64,000 nucleotides of DNA from Hypomesus transpacificus (lineage: Eukaryota > Chordata > Actinopteri > Osmeriformes > Osmeridae), in assembly GCF_021917145.1 (NCBI RefSeq), contig NC_061067.1:5227389-5291388 (forward strand), read 5' to 3'. Shown here in pieces: positions 46,307-59,204 of the stretch (position 1 is its first letter; every line of letters starts with the position of its first letter). Under the pieces are notes generated by a model. That model saw only the letters and a program-made list of their open reading frames with translations. It was not told where the DNA came from and made no database searches. A program made the position numbers and the translations under genes.

Positions 46307-49300
46307 ATGGCAGACGGAGAGGAGCAGGTAAGGGTGTGTAGCATGTTTGCTAGGCTAGCTTTTGCTTATTTGCAAGCAAGCCAGTCTGTGTAGTTTAGCC
46401 AGATGTGTTTTGTTGCTAATGAGCTTCGAGTGCTAGTCATTTCATCCGATGGATAAGACCATCAAAACAATGGCTAGCACTACTTACCCATGTATCCCCC
46501 CTAATAGATGTGTCTTTACCAACATGTAGTACGAGGAAGATTGCTTTTCCTGCGTTAAACGTTATGTTCACAGACTAAATCATGATGCAAGCATACTACT
46601 AATTGTCTTATAATAAAGTTTGTTTCCAAAAGCAGTTAATCACAGACGATCTACCCTATTCTACATCTGTCCATACGAGCACCAATGTAAAAAGAGAATA
46701 ATTTGCACGATTTATTCTCTGATTACAACCTCAACTACCACTTAAAAATCATGATCTTGTTCATTTTTGCCATCATTTTGCCATATTCTTACAGGGCAGG
46801 AAATCCAGTGAAGAATCTGCAGATGACTCTGAGGTAAGCTGTTTCTCGTAATGGCAGTTATCCTATACGCTGTTTGTCTATTTATTTTTAACAAGGTAAT
46901 GGGTCTCATGCACTTTGTTTTTGCCTACGTGTTTTTGTATTTCAATGTTTGTATCCATACGGTCTGCCATGACAGAATGCACTGTCTTTTTATGTCTGAA
47001 GTACATTGTTTTTGTAGTTTTTGTTGACAAGCTCTCATGCATTACATATTGTGTTGTGGACTCTTTAAGTATCATCACCCCTCTCCAGCGTGCTACTGCA
47101 CTGTGCCTCTGAGAATCACTAAATAAAATATAGCATGTCAGACTGCAAGAGAGTGGAACCTGTCTTTAAATGAAACAGAGAATGGAATGAAATGTCAGGC
47201 ATTGAACAATTTCACCTCTACTCCCAAAAGAAAAACAATTCAGAATGAGAACTGGAGAGGGCTGGAAAAAAATAAAAATAATAATAATCCTTCCTGTCTT
47301 GTAAATGGGAAAAGTATGTCCGCTCCCCATCTTCTGTCCAGAAACAGGAGTCCTCTCCTCAATGTTAGCACACTAACACTCGCAGGCAAACAGCCACCTG
47401 GGACTGCATGATTGGGTGTCCCCTCTGAATGGCTGCAAGGCTCTGTTTATTTAGTTAGTGACTGTAGCTCTCCCATCCGCTATGTGTCTGTTGCTGCTGC
47501 TCCTCTGGCTGGGCTGTCAACAGGCAGACTGGCTGACGGCTGTGAGTCTCTTGAAAGACGCTTGTAAGCAGGACACAGATGGAGAAACAAGTTACAGTGC
47601 TGTGGTTTAGGAAAGCTAGCTCAGACCTGATACACATTCACCTCCAGACTTTCATTTCAGTCGCAAGCTTCGGTCGTTTTGTATCCCTGAAGCTTATTTG
47701 TGTGAGTGTTGTGTTTGTAGGGACCAGGCATCAGTGGCACCATCCTGGGACAGAATATTTAGAAAACTGTGAAATTCTCATTGTTCTACAGAGAAGAAAT
47801 GACAGGGTCAGGTTCATTCTGAAGTGCTATTTTTTAGGAGTACACAGCACACCATGTGTAGGTTTAATTAGATGTGGCCCGGAAGCCCTCCTGCATCTAG
47901 TGTTTTGCTTTGTATAAACCCCATAGGCAGATGGGCACATACCCACCTCTTTTACTACTCCACTTCTCTCTATGGGGCTGGAGTTTGTCTTTGTTTTGTG
48001 TTATGGCTTGAAGTACCGTGGCCAATTCACCTTCAGCAGAGATTTCACAAACGGGATAAACAGGAAATAGACATGGTGGTGAAGAGTGGGGAAGGATTGT
48101 TTTTTAAATGCCATTCTCGCCATGCCATCAGCCCCCCCACCTCCGGCCCAGTGGTACATAATGGCAGGCTATGTTTTGTGTTGATGCACCACAGGTTGGG
48201 TAGCGTTGTTTATAAAGCACATTGTGAGCAAAACACAGGGCACAGTAATTGTTTAGGTCGGCTATAACTTTTAAACTTTCAGTGGGTGGGTTCCTGGGTG
48301 CTTTGCATCAGTTGCTCAAATTTGTTAGATACTTTGTGGAGCTTGAAGAATGTTTAAATGTTGGGAATGAGTTCCTCATGACTTGGACTGGGTTACCGAT
48401 CGTTTATAATCAATCAATGATTTCTCAATATTTCGGTCTTATCATTTTGTAAGTCACTCCTAGAGGCTGCTCACATGGCTGATACTCTGATCTTCCCAGG
48501 AAGAAGACAGTGAGGAGGAGCCAAAGTTGAAGTATGAGCGACTGGCCAATGGCGTGACAGAGATTCTCCAAAAGGATGCGGCCAGTTGTATGACCGTCCA
48601 CGACAAGGTATGAGACTAAAACCCACTCACATTTCATTGTTTATGCATTTGTTCGAGACGTCCTGTTCAGAGTCAGTTTGCGTCTTCTCCTTTCAGTCTG
48701 CAGAGGTCATTCCCGCTCTGCTCTGTCCCCCCATCCCTCTGGGGTTGGAGACATCTGCAGCCACCAGCTATTGTCTTTTTATTCCTCACATTTCTGTCTT
48801 TTATCTTTTTGCATCTTACCTCTGTTCTTTGAACAGTTTTGTGTTGTTGTTGTTGTTGTGTGGGACGCTCGCATCTTGATGGTTAATCGTCGTGGCAACT
48901 GGGTGCACTCATGCACGCCTGAGCGGAGGACGAGTCATACCTCGTTACGTCTCCTCACCTGATGTTTTATTAACCTCTATTGATTTTCATTTATTTTTAC
49001 TCTGACGGTTCCTCTCCTCTTTTTCTCCCCCCTCTCCTTCATGTGGAAAAAAGAGAGCCCATGTCAGTGTGAGAGACATTGCTGCTGAAATTTTGCTTTT
49101 CTACATTTTATCTGACTGTCTCTAGAATTGGTTTCCATATGTACACTTTGCCTACCACCTGGCATGTGAAGCCAGCCTCCACCAACCCCAGCCAACCTCC
49201 CAGCACCTTTAAAACCATCAGCACCCACATCAACCCCATGTTGCCTTATATTTTAAGTGCCTGAATCAGAATTTCATTTGAACAATTCCATTCTGATAAA

Positions 49301-50071
49301 TCCTTTTAAAAGTCGCTCCGCCTCGGAAGGTTGACCCCTTTATTTATTTATTTTATGGTTATTTTATTTGGGGGAGATTGCAGGGGCTCTGTCTGACATG
49401 CTCAGTTGTGCCTGTAAATATAAGCATTTCATTATAGACTGCAGTGAAGCATGGTGGGCTCACCGCACACACTCGCGTCAGCCGCGGATGGGGGGGGGGG
49501 GGGGGGGGGGGGATTAGGGGGAGGGAGTGGAGCCCGGCCTGGGTGGGAGAACACACACTTAATCTAATGCCAAAAAGCCTCCCAGTTTTATAATTTCTTG
49601 TCCCAGCGGACTCGCACAGACACGCGTGCGCAAACATACACTTACAGGAACACACACCACTACATGTGTTTAAAACACACACTACTACATCTGTGTTTAA
49701 AACACACACTACTACATCTGTGTTTTAAACACAAGAAATGGGATGAATAATGGCTTCATGGTGGGCAGGGGAATCGGTTGGATTGTAAGCAGCAGGAGGA
49801 GAAGCCAGATGTACGATGCATTTATTATGTTTAAGCATTTTAATTTGAGAGGAAAAATACAATTTCACAGTGTCTGCTTTAATAAATAGGGTTTTCCTAC
49901 TCCTTGTAATTTCACAGTTTTTGCCACAGAACCCCTGCTCCCCCACCGTTTTCACCACAAAGCGTACACACACACATACACACCAGCTATTCTAGATTTT
50001 TTAATCCTCAAGCCACAGCACTCGTCAATGACATTTTGCTAAATCTAGAATTGTTTCCTTTTATCTTTTGG

Positions 50072-50121
<50 letters not shown>

Positions 50122-53100
50122 TGTGCTCTTTCCATTTCAGTTTCTCGCCCTGGGCACTCACTTTGGAAAAGTTTTCCTACTGGACATCCAAGGAAATGTG
50201 ACTCAGAAGTTTGAAATTGTAAGTAGCAGAAGCAGGTTATTTGAATCTAAACATTGGTGTGGTTGTGTTCACACAAAATTAAATGGATGGATTTGGATTG
50301 GATGCATGGATTTATTGGATAAGTTAGTCCATAAATCTAGCTAGTATTCTAATGATACAAATGTAACTAAACTGTACCCATTGTCTACACTATACTACTA
50401 TGTGAAGTCTTATGTGTCTACAGAGTTCAGTGAAGATCAACCAGATCAGTCTAGATGAGAGTGGGGAGAATGTAGGTATCTGCTCCGAGGATGGCAAGGT
50501 GAGACATCTTTGTAGAATCTATCAATCTATAATATCCATCACTCAAAGATGTTGCAAATCAGGACCCAGATTCTCCTCATGTCTTCTATTTGTAAAAAGA
50601 AATCCTCATAATTCTAGAAGCACATTTTAAAGAGGGGGGGGGGGGTCTCTCCATCTTTCTCTTTCATTTCTCATCTCTCCACCTGTCAGTCAGTCTTCAG
50701 CTGTGAATGGATACCCTATCCTTGCTCCCAGTCTCCACCTTGCAGTTATCTTGCCTCTCATGATCATTATTATCATGCTTCATGGGTTTTGCAGTCAAGA
50801 TATGCCCCCTGATATCGCCCCCCCTCGCTCACACTCCAGCGGCAAAACAAGATCTTGTCGCTCAGAAAGTGGCGCCGACAATTAAAATCAATGCCGCAGC
50901 AATTGTTCGTCCTCGTCCAATTCAGTTTGCTGTTAATCCATGTCGATCTCCCAGATAATCCCAAATCATCTGTGCAATGCAAGTAGGAGAGAGCAAGAGC
51001 TGTGATAATGTTCCTCTTTTAGCTAAACTTTACTTTATCCTTTTCTGACTCAGAGAAGGGCTGTAAAAAAATAAATAAAAACATACTGATGGTCTACATC
51101 AGAGTTAGCCTTGCTGCTGCCTAGCCTTCCTTCTGCCTTTAGCTGAGACAGAGTGAAAGATTAAGACCTTGTTACTGTACCAAAACCCTGTGGGGAGGGT
51201 TCAACTAACCAACCTGTCCACTAATTGGTGACCCGGAAGATAGGTGGGCCAGGAAAGAGATCCAAACAGATCTGTCACACTACCATCATTTGGCTGTTGC
51301 TCCTGGATAGTTGCAGACGTGTGCAATTAAAACCAAAAATAACGACACTCCATTGAGCGTTCCTCTGGATCACCTGCCCTTGCGTCTCTGTTCCAGGTTC
51401 AAGTGTTTGGTCTCTACACTAGAGAGGGCTTCCATGAGAACTTTGACTGCCCTATAAAAGTAAGCAGACCCTTAGTACTTTTTCATCTTAACATTGCTGC
51501 AAATGAAACTGTATCCCAGTAATGAAATTGCTGTCAACCTTTCTAGGTAGCTTGTCAGTGCTGTGGCAGTGATGGATGGATGGATTGAAAGTGACTCTTC
51601 ACTTGTCCCTCCATCGTTGGTACCTTTCCATTGATTCCTGACGTCCTCTCCTCTCTTTTTTTAGGTGGTGGCACTGCACCCTCAGTTCAGCAGATCCAAC
51701 TACAAACAGTTTGTCACCGGGGGCAACAAGGTACTTTTAGAATCTCTCAATCTTCATTCATAATTCTCAGCTAAGATTCTCCATACGGCAGCTCTTCCCA
51801 TTGGTGGGTCATTATTACCATACGCTGGCGTGCTGCGGTCTGAGGAGCCCGGGCTGAGGGCTGTGCGTCCTGTAGGACTTTTTGTGAAACGGTTTGGGGC
51901 CCCCTTTCTGGAGTGCTCCAAAGAGAAAGTGGACTGCGAAAGAGTGGTCCATTTCCCCCAAAGTGCTGTTCACTCAACAGTGTTTGAAAGGCAATGCCTC
52001 AGAAGCACAGCAAATAGACATCATTATCAAGAGGCTCCAAAGTCTTAGGATTTCCGGGGCACACGTTGACCGGCTGCTCAGTGGTGTTTTGCACTGTAAC
52101 CATACACGGAGGTAGAAACCCACTCCACACCAGCCTTTCCACTTTCCATTTATGTATTTATTTGAAAAGCACCACAACCAAATGTCTACGCAGCATAGCC
52201 TACACTGACTTTTACGTGAATGAATTATACAGTTTTCACTGAGGAGAAGGATCAAACAGTGCACATTTGATTCTGATGGAAACCTCATTGTGCGAGCGAC
52301 TTTGCTGCTTGCTTCCTCTCTGCTGCTCCTCATTTTATTCCTCTCCAATTGGTGAAGACCTCCTCAAGGTGCCGGCGATGAAAATCAATATGTCTCAACA
52401 GGAGAAACATCCTGTCAAAGGAAATTCAATTCTGTCTCCATAGTTCCAGTCTCGCATCCTTTCTTTGTGGACAGAGCTGTTAACTGTTAACGTTGCCAGG
52501 CTAGCTGGAATAGTTAAGAGTCTTTGAAGTCTTGCCTTGGTCGTAATACGTATACTATTGTATAAGTATACTATAACCTGGCTTTTGTTCATTAGTCTCC
52601 ATTGCTTGGACACTGAGCAAAGTGTTCAGTCCCTGTGAAAAGCTTTTTGTATCTGTGGCCTTCTCTGATGGGAGCTTGTATTTATGAGGACTAAAAGGAA
52701 TCTAAAAGAGAATAGTCAAGTTTCTCAAATACAATCATTTAAAAGAAATATTGAGAAAAATAGGGTTTTGAAAAACTAAGAATACAATCTTGCCTTTACT
52801 TCTAAAAGTATGTACTGAGCCATAACAGCAGGCATTGAATCACTTTTTTTTCTACCCAATCCTTTGGGGTTTTGTATCACTCAAACAGCGTTTTTATCAG
52901 GACTTTTACTCTTTTTGTCAAACAGGATCTTTTGTTGCTGTGCTTTACTGCCCCTTAGTGGTCAGACAAAGCTACAAAGACTGGTGTTGCAGTTGAGTAT
53001 AATACGGCACACCAGCTTCGATGTTTTCCTTTTTTCTCTCCCCAGCTGCTGTTGTATGAGAGGAACTGGTTGAGCCGCTGGAAGACCTCCCTGCTACACG

Positions 53101-56100
53101 AGGGCGAGGGAACCATCACCAACGTGCAGTGGAGGGCCAATCTCATTGCCTGGGCCAACAATGTGGTACGACTCACAGCTAGCATGAACCAATTCCAGTG
53201 CCATTCCTTTACATCCTTCTCTTCTGTCATCCTGTCTGAATAAAGTGACAAGTGTGCAAAGAACGTAGACCCATGAACACCTGTGCTTATGGTTTAACTC
53301 TTCCTTTGTCTGTTCAGGGTTAGGGCTCAATGAAATCACGGCTGTGGTGACCGTCCGCAGGGTAACAGTGTTTGTCTGTCAATCTCTCCATCAGGGGGTG
53401 AAGATCTTCGACATCAGCACCAGACAGAGAATCACCAACGTGCTGCGAGACAACGTCAGCTTGAGGCCGGACATGTACCCTTGCAGTCTCTGCTGGAAGG
53501 ACAACTCTACTCTCATTGTTGGCTGGGGCTCCTCTATTAAGGTGTGTGTGTGTGTGTGTGTCTTTGTCTGTCAGTGTGCTGTGCGTGCGTGCAAGCATTG
53601 GGTGTCCCGAGTCGCTGTGTGCGTGCTGGTAAGCATGATGATTTCTTTCCAGATCTGTTCTGTGAAAGAGAGGGACCCTGCAGAGATGAGAGACCTACCA
53701 AGCCGCTATGTAGAGATAGGTGAGATGACTGAGCTGTAAACGGGCAGCTGTACACTGCTTAATCCACCTTAACACTGGGACGTTTGAGCTCTCACGAGGT
53801 TCCGGTCTTGTGGGTTTCTCGTTGGCAGTGTCTGCGTTTGAAACCGAGTTCTTCATCAGTGGACTGGCACCTCTGGCAGACCAGCTGGTCACACTGTACT
53901 TTGTGAAGGAGAGCTCCGATCACATGGTTACTTCATATTATTATTATTTTTGTTTTATATATTATTTTATCCAAAGACGCTTACAAATCAGATTGTTTGC
54001 GTAGAGTAAGTTAACACGTTTGTGTGTTTAAACCAGGAGGAGGAGTTTCGGGCACGGCCTCGCCTGGACATCATCCAGCCTCTCCCAGAGGGCTGTGAGG
54101 AGATCTCGTCAGACGCACTCACTGTCCGCAACTTCCAAGACAACGAATGTAGGGACTACCGACTAGGTAAGATAGTCCTGGCTATCTTCAGAATTTTGAA
54201 AAGACTAAGTGGAATTGGTTGCCATATTTTCAACACATAAACTTTACACATTCACTGTGTAGGAACTTGCCATGGCAAAGTTTATGTCAACATGCTGGAT
54301 TAATTTGGATTAAATGTCCCTGTGTGTGCGCACCAGAGCATTCCGAGGGAGAGTCCCTCTTCTACATCATCAGCCCCAAAGACATAGTGGTGGCCAAGGA
54401 GCGAGACCAGGACGACCACATTGACTGGCTGCTCGACAAGAAGAAATATGAGGTGAAGGTGTTGGATGGAAGCGTATTGTGGGTCTGCATACCATCCTTC
54501 ATTACCATTTACTGTACTTAAGAAGTCATAACACGAGGACATACCTTTGAGATGTGAGTATGTATCCTCTTCAAACCCCTCTTTTCTCCCTTACAGGAAG
54601 CTCTTATGGCTGCTGAGATCAGTTTCAAAAACATCAAACGCCACGAGGTTCAGGTATGCTAATGTACTGGTGACAGTGACGCGACCATGTGTCAAACCAT
54701 CCAGTCCTTCAGAGTCATGTTCTTAAGGAAGCTTTTTCTCTGTCACAAACAGAAAATTGGGATGGCTTACATCAATCACCTGGTGGAAAAAAGAGATTAT
54801 GACACAGCTGCCAGGTACCACATCCAAAAAGTAGTTTGTCCTTTAAATATTTTCAAATATATTTAGGAATATAGGAAATGTATCTGAAAAAGGAAGTGAG
54901 TATTACCTCTTCCCCCTCAATCCAGAAAATGCCAGAAGGTTCTGGGGAAAAACATGGAGCTCTGGGAGAATGAGGTCTATAGATTTAAGACAATTGGCCA
55001 GTTAAAGGTAAGTCAGGCCTTGAAGAAAACATGTTGTATTAATTCGATAAAATAATGTGTGGGGACACATTTTATAACCCACGACTGTCCTTTCCTTGCA
55101 TCTTGTTCCATTCATTTTTACTTATTTAACTTATGTCTCTCTTCTTTTTGTTTCTTTTTTTTTTTTCTATCTCGCATCCATCTCCTGCTCCAGGCCATAA
55201 GTCAGTACCTACCTAGGGGAGACCTTCGCCTCAGACCAGCCATTTATGAGATGATCTTACATGAGTTCCTCAAGACGGACTATGAGGTTGTCTACTCCGT
55301 CATTTGACCTGGTCCTGCTTTTCACATTCCCCCATTCAAATACACTTGGAGGAGTCACTGTAATATGATATAATTTAATGATGTGCTTTGTCTTACTGAT
55401 AGGGCTTTGCCACATTGATTTGTGAGTGGCCAGGAGAGTTGTTCAATAACATGACCATCGTTCAGGCTGTCACTGACCACCTCAAGAAGGACCCCAAAAA
55501 CAGCACTCTGCTGACCACCCTGGCTGAGCTGTGAGTGATCCCTTACTGTAATAAACATGGAACACCTTCTCTAACCCTTTCTGTAACTCTGCCTTTTGAA
55601 CTTTTCCCAAGACAACGTCTGTCCTATTACTGTCTTTGCAGTTACACGTATGACCAGCGATATGACAAAGCTTTGGAGATCTACCTGAGACTGAGGCACA
55701 AGGACGTCTACCAACTGATCCATAAACACAACCTATTCACATCCATAGAAGATAAGATTGTTCTCCTCATGGATTTTGATAAAGAGGTAACTAGCCCATG
55801 AATGCATATCACTTAGACCAGTTGTACTGTATATTTTCAGGTGAACACAATTGTGCAGTATTTGGTAAACTTAAATACAAGTGTGATATCAGTTTCTGAT
55901 AACGTTGTTTGGATGGCTGGACCACAAAGCTCATAATTCATTTGCACTTCAGTCTAAAGAGCACTTTTTTCTGTCTGTTGTCAGAAAGCTGTCGACATGC
56001 TCCTGGATAACGAAGACAAAATATCGGTACGTGTTCCCTCTCCTCTTACCCATGATCCTTCACAGGTTTCAAGTGACAACACACTAATGACCACCCACTG

Positions 56101-58092
56101 TTCACTTACCCCAATCCCTCCTGTTTTTGCTCTGCAGACTGACAGAGTGGTGGAGGAGTTGAGAGACAGGCCTGAGCTGTTGCACGTGGTGAGTTCCATC
56201 ATCTCTTTAACATTTTGGCTGTTGAAAGGCAGTAAATCAGTCACTGTAAATTGTAGTAAAAGTACATTTTTCTTTTCTTCATTGACTGAATTGTAAATAA
56301 AGACTAAATTAATGCATCTTTAAGTATGCATTCCATTTTAATATACTATTGGCAACATTTGGATGGTATTCTTTTACCGTATTGAAATTGTATTTTTCTA
56401 ATTAAAAAAATGCCCCACCCCCTTTTGTTTTGCAGTACCTACATAAACTGTTTAAGAGGGACCACCACAAAGGTCAGAAATATCATGAGATACAGATTGG
56501 TCTGTATGCTGAGTACGATCGCCCCAACCTGCTGCCATTCCTCAGAGACAGCACACATTGTCCTCTGGAGAAGGTAAGTCATAGCATCTCATTTTAGAAT
56601 GACAATATCAGAGCTCTATTCACATTAAATATTCAATTTGAAATACAACTGTCGACTGTATTGGTCCTTCTCAGGCTTTGGAGATATGCCAACAGAGGAA
56701 CTTTGTGGGGGAAACTGTGTTTTTGCTCAGTAAGTGTCTTAGTTGGGTCATGTTAAAGTTGATGAGTCCTCTGTTCTATCTAATGTGTTTTATATGTTGT
56801 TGGTCTGAATAAAAAAAAATCAATGATATTTAATGTAAACGTGTTCTTAATTATCTAGCCAGTCAGGTGAGTTACCTGCAGGAAACTTACTTGGCTGCTT
56901 CCTTCCAGGTAGAATGGGGAACTGTCGCCGTGCTCTGCAAATGATCATGGAGGAGCTTGGAGATGTGGACAAGGCCATCGAGTTTGCCAAGGAGCAGGAT
57001 GATGCTGAGCTCTGGGAGGATCTCATCTCTTACTCAATCGACAAACCGCGTAAGTCAAACCACACATAAACACACTATAAACTGAAATTATACTGTAAAA
57101 TGAAATTATATGAAACATTCTACAAATAATCTAACTTTTTTTTCTTAAATTTCGTTTCACACTTTTGCTACTGTCCTCTACCTACAAGATAGTAGAAAAC
57201 AGAAACATGAAGTAAAATGTCTGTTTCCCTCCCTAGCCTTCATCACTGGTCTCCTGAACAACATCGGGACACACGTGGACCCCATCCTGCTGATCCACCG
57301 CATTAAGGAGGGCATGGAGATCCCTAACCTGCGAGACTCGCTGGTCAAGATCCTGCAGGACTACAACCTACAGGTAACATTGCCAGTCAGCCAAAAGACA
57401 ATTACTGACATGCATTTTTAAATAACCCACCCGTAATTCAGAATAACAGTCCCCTCATTGAAAAGCTTGTTCTTTCCCTGTCCTCCAGATTCTGCTGCGG
57501 GAGGGCTGTAAGAAGATCCTAGTGGCTGACTCCCTGTCCTTGCTCCAGAAGATGCACAGGACCCAGATGAGAGGGGTCCGGGTAGATGGTGAGTACCAGT
57601 CTGTGTATGATGCTGGAAGAATATAATCTCTCCGGATTAGAATGTAACATACTAACGTTCTTGTTTGCTTTGTAGAGGAGAATATCTGTGAATCCTGTCA
57701 CGCTACGATATTACCTTCAGGTGTGTGACATTTCCTTTGACTATAATGCAGTAGTAGTAAAACTGTTGATATGATGTATGATATTGACAAGGATTTCTTG
57801 TGCATTCATGGGTTTCTTATTCTGTGTTTTAGACATGGCCCAGCCTTTTAGTGTGGTGGTCTTCCACTGCAGACACATGTTCCACAAGGAGTGTTTACCA
57901 TCTCCAGGAACAGTAAGTCCCTACAGCATGTGACATGCCATCAAAGCAGGCCAGTAGTGTACGGTATATAGCTGGTTAAATATGACTTTAACAATGTATG
58001 CCTTTATTATATTTCAGATTCCTGGAGTTCAGTTTTGCAACATCTGCAGTGCTAAAAGAAGAGGACCAGGTAGTGGAATCCTGAAAAAATGA
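46307..58092 (+). CDS. vps41: vps41, HOPS complex subunit
   Basis: VPS41 is a subunit of the HOPS tethering complex that fuses late endosomes and autophagosomes with lysosomes. It also helps form regulated secretory granules. All 29 exons were traced, from 46307-46327, 46795-46833, 48500-48607 and 50141-50218 through to 57833-57912 and 58018-58092, with GT-AG junctions and no frame error. They give 852 residues against about 854 in human. After a short acidic start (MADGEEQ), EEEPKLKYERL opens the beta-propeller (about 35-330). An alpha-solenoid with the clathrin heavy-chain repeat follows. A RING-type zinc finger closes the protein (CESC at 791-794, FHCRHMFHKEC, CNIC at 835-838). Identity to human is high throughout. 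It faces pou6f2 head-to-head, as in human 7p14. Confidence 0.98.
46834..48499 (+). other. vps41 intron 2
   Basis: A 1.67 kb intron. No further exon, repeat family or RNA gene was recognised. Confidence 0.6.
49490..49512. repeat. poly-G tract in vps41 intron 3
   Basis: Twenty-three consecutive G. The length is likely to be inexact. Confidence 0.85.
49651..49730. repeat. minisatellite, about 27 bp unit, three copies
   Basis: Three successive units of the form ACACACTACTACATCTGTGT plus TTAAA. The first is slightly diverged. It lies in vps41 intron 3. Confidence 0.75.
50077..50120. repeat. (AT)n microsatellite next to the vps41 exon 4 acceptor
   Basis: About 22 AT units end 20 bases before the exon 4 start at 50141. 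Only CTGTGCTCTTTCCATTTCAG lies between. Confidence 0.9.
50790..51010. promoter_or_regulatory. candidate conserved non-coding element in vps41 intron 5
   Basis: A unique block with GGCGCCGACAATTAAAATCA, CAATTCAGTTTGCTGTTAAT and CCAGATAATCCCAAATCATC. It contrasts with the surrounding repetitive intron. The bystander-enhancer idea (serving pou6f2) is inference only. Confidence 0.22.
51731..53045 (+). other. vps41 intron 7
   Basis: A 1.3 kb intron with no extra exon or recognised repeat. Confidence 0.5.
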
Positions 58093-58222
58093 TACAAAGC
58101 ACTTACCTGTTCCACTGTCGTGGCCTCTACTTATCCTTGAAAGAAGCGTTTTTCCTGTGACTGTGTCTGCTCTGGTGTCAAATGCTTACAGTTCATGTTA
58201 AGGTATTGTCACTTTAAACTGA

Positions 58223-58228
58223 AATAAA
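58223..58228 (+). terminator. vps41 polyadenylation signal (proximal)
   Basis: AATAAA lies 131 bases after the vps41 stop codon. A second AATAAA at 58309 is a distal alternative. Confidence 0.6.
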
Positions 58229-58319
58229 TATAATGGTAGCACAGTGTAATTCTACAAGTTCCTTGCTAGTTGCTTCAAATCACTGATCTGAATTGTTATC
58301 AGTTTATGAATAAAATACA

Positions 58320-59203
58320 ATTTAAATGCATCGTGTCTTGTGTCTGAAAGTACATTTCCCTGTGTTGATTTTCAATATAACCCACATAAACTAGCTAATT
58401 CAATTAAGTCACTTTCAACATTACTCGTCGTTGCGACCAGAGCGACGATAGAGATCTCTCGATGGCTAAGGTTTTGACTTCCGTGCACAATATATATTTT
58501 TTTTTGTGTCATTAATTTTGACACTCAGTACACCCCTTAGCCCGCCTCCTCACTTCCGGTACCCTGTCTCCGGAAGTATAGCAATTTTTCTCATCACAAG
58601 AAGGATAAAAAAACAGCTGTTGTTTAAGAAAACATCAAAGTGAGTTTTAGTGGCAAATGTGTTAGTTTTATGTTCCCATATGTTTCTTTGTATCTTAAAT
58701 CATTTACCCTAGTCGTATGGTGCTAATCGAGTGGCATATCTTGACTTGCTTTTTGCACAGATTCTGCTAGCTATCACTTAAGGTTGGCTAGTTAGCTTGC
58801 TAGCCTACAAGCTAGCGATGCAAAATCAAATGGCACGGTTGTGACGCTAGTTGCTACTAGCTAGCTAGTAGTTAACTAGTCTAGCATGCATAGTAACAAA
58901 CTGGTGAATTTGGCTGTTAATTAACTTACATAACTCAAGGTGAAAGTTTTGGTTTGGTTATTAAAGCGTAATGTGTGTGCCATTGTTGTTTTTGATAACC
59001 AAGCCAGCATAGGCGAAAACGACGTACGCTAAGTTAACTTGCTACCTAGCTGTGTTTATATATTTGCCGCTGGCTGCTAACGGTACAGTACAGGTCTAGA
59101 AAACAAGCAAAGTCAAGAGCTGTCAAAGTATGTGATTTGTTCTACAAACTAGATCGTCGGGTTGCCATCTAATCTCTATTATTTCAATATTTCCTTTCAA
59201 CAG
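58320..59203. promoter_or_regulatory. upstream region of the next gene, with a likely 5' UTR exon
   Basis: Sequence around 58,540-58,639 (CACTTCCGGTACC, then CTCCGGAAGTATAG, then a GTGAGT donor at 58640) looks like a TATA-less promoter with two ETS-type CCGGAAGT cores in opposite orientation and a short untranslated first exon. That exon would splice to the acceptor TTTCAACAG ending 59203, one base before the ATG. The remaining ~560 bases are intron with repeated GCTAGCT-type words. Confidence 0.45.
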
Positions 59204-59204
59204 A

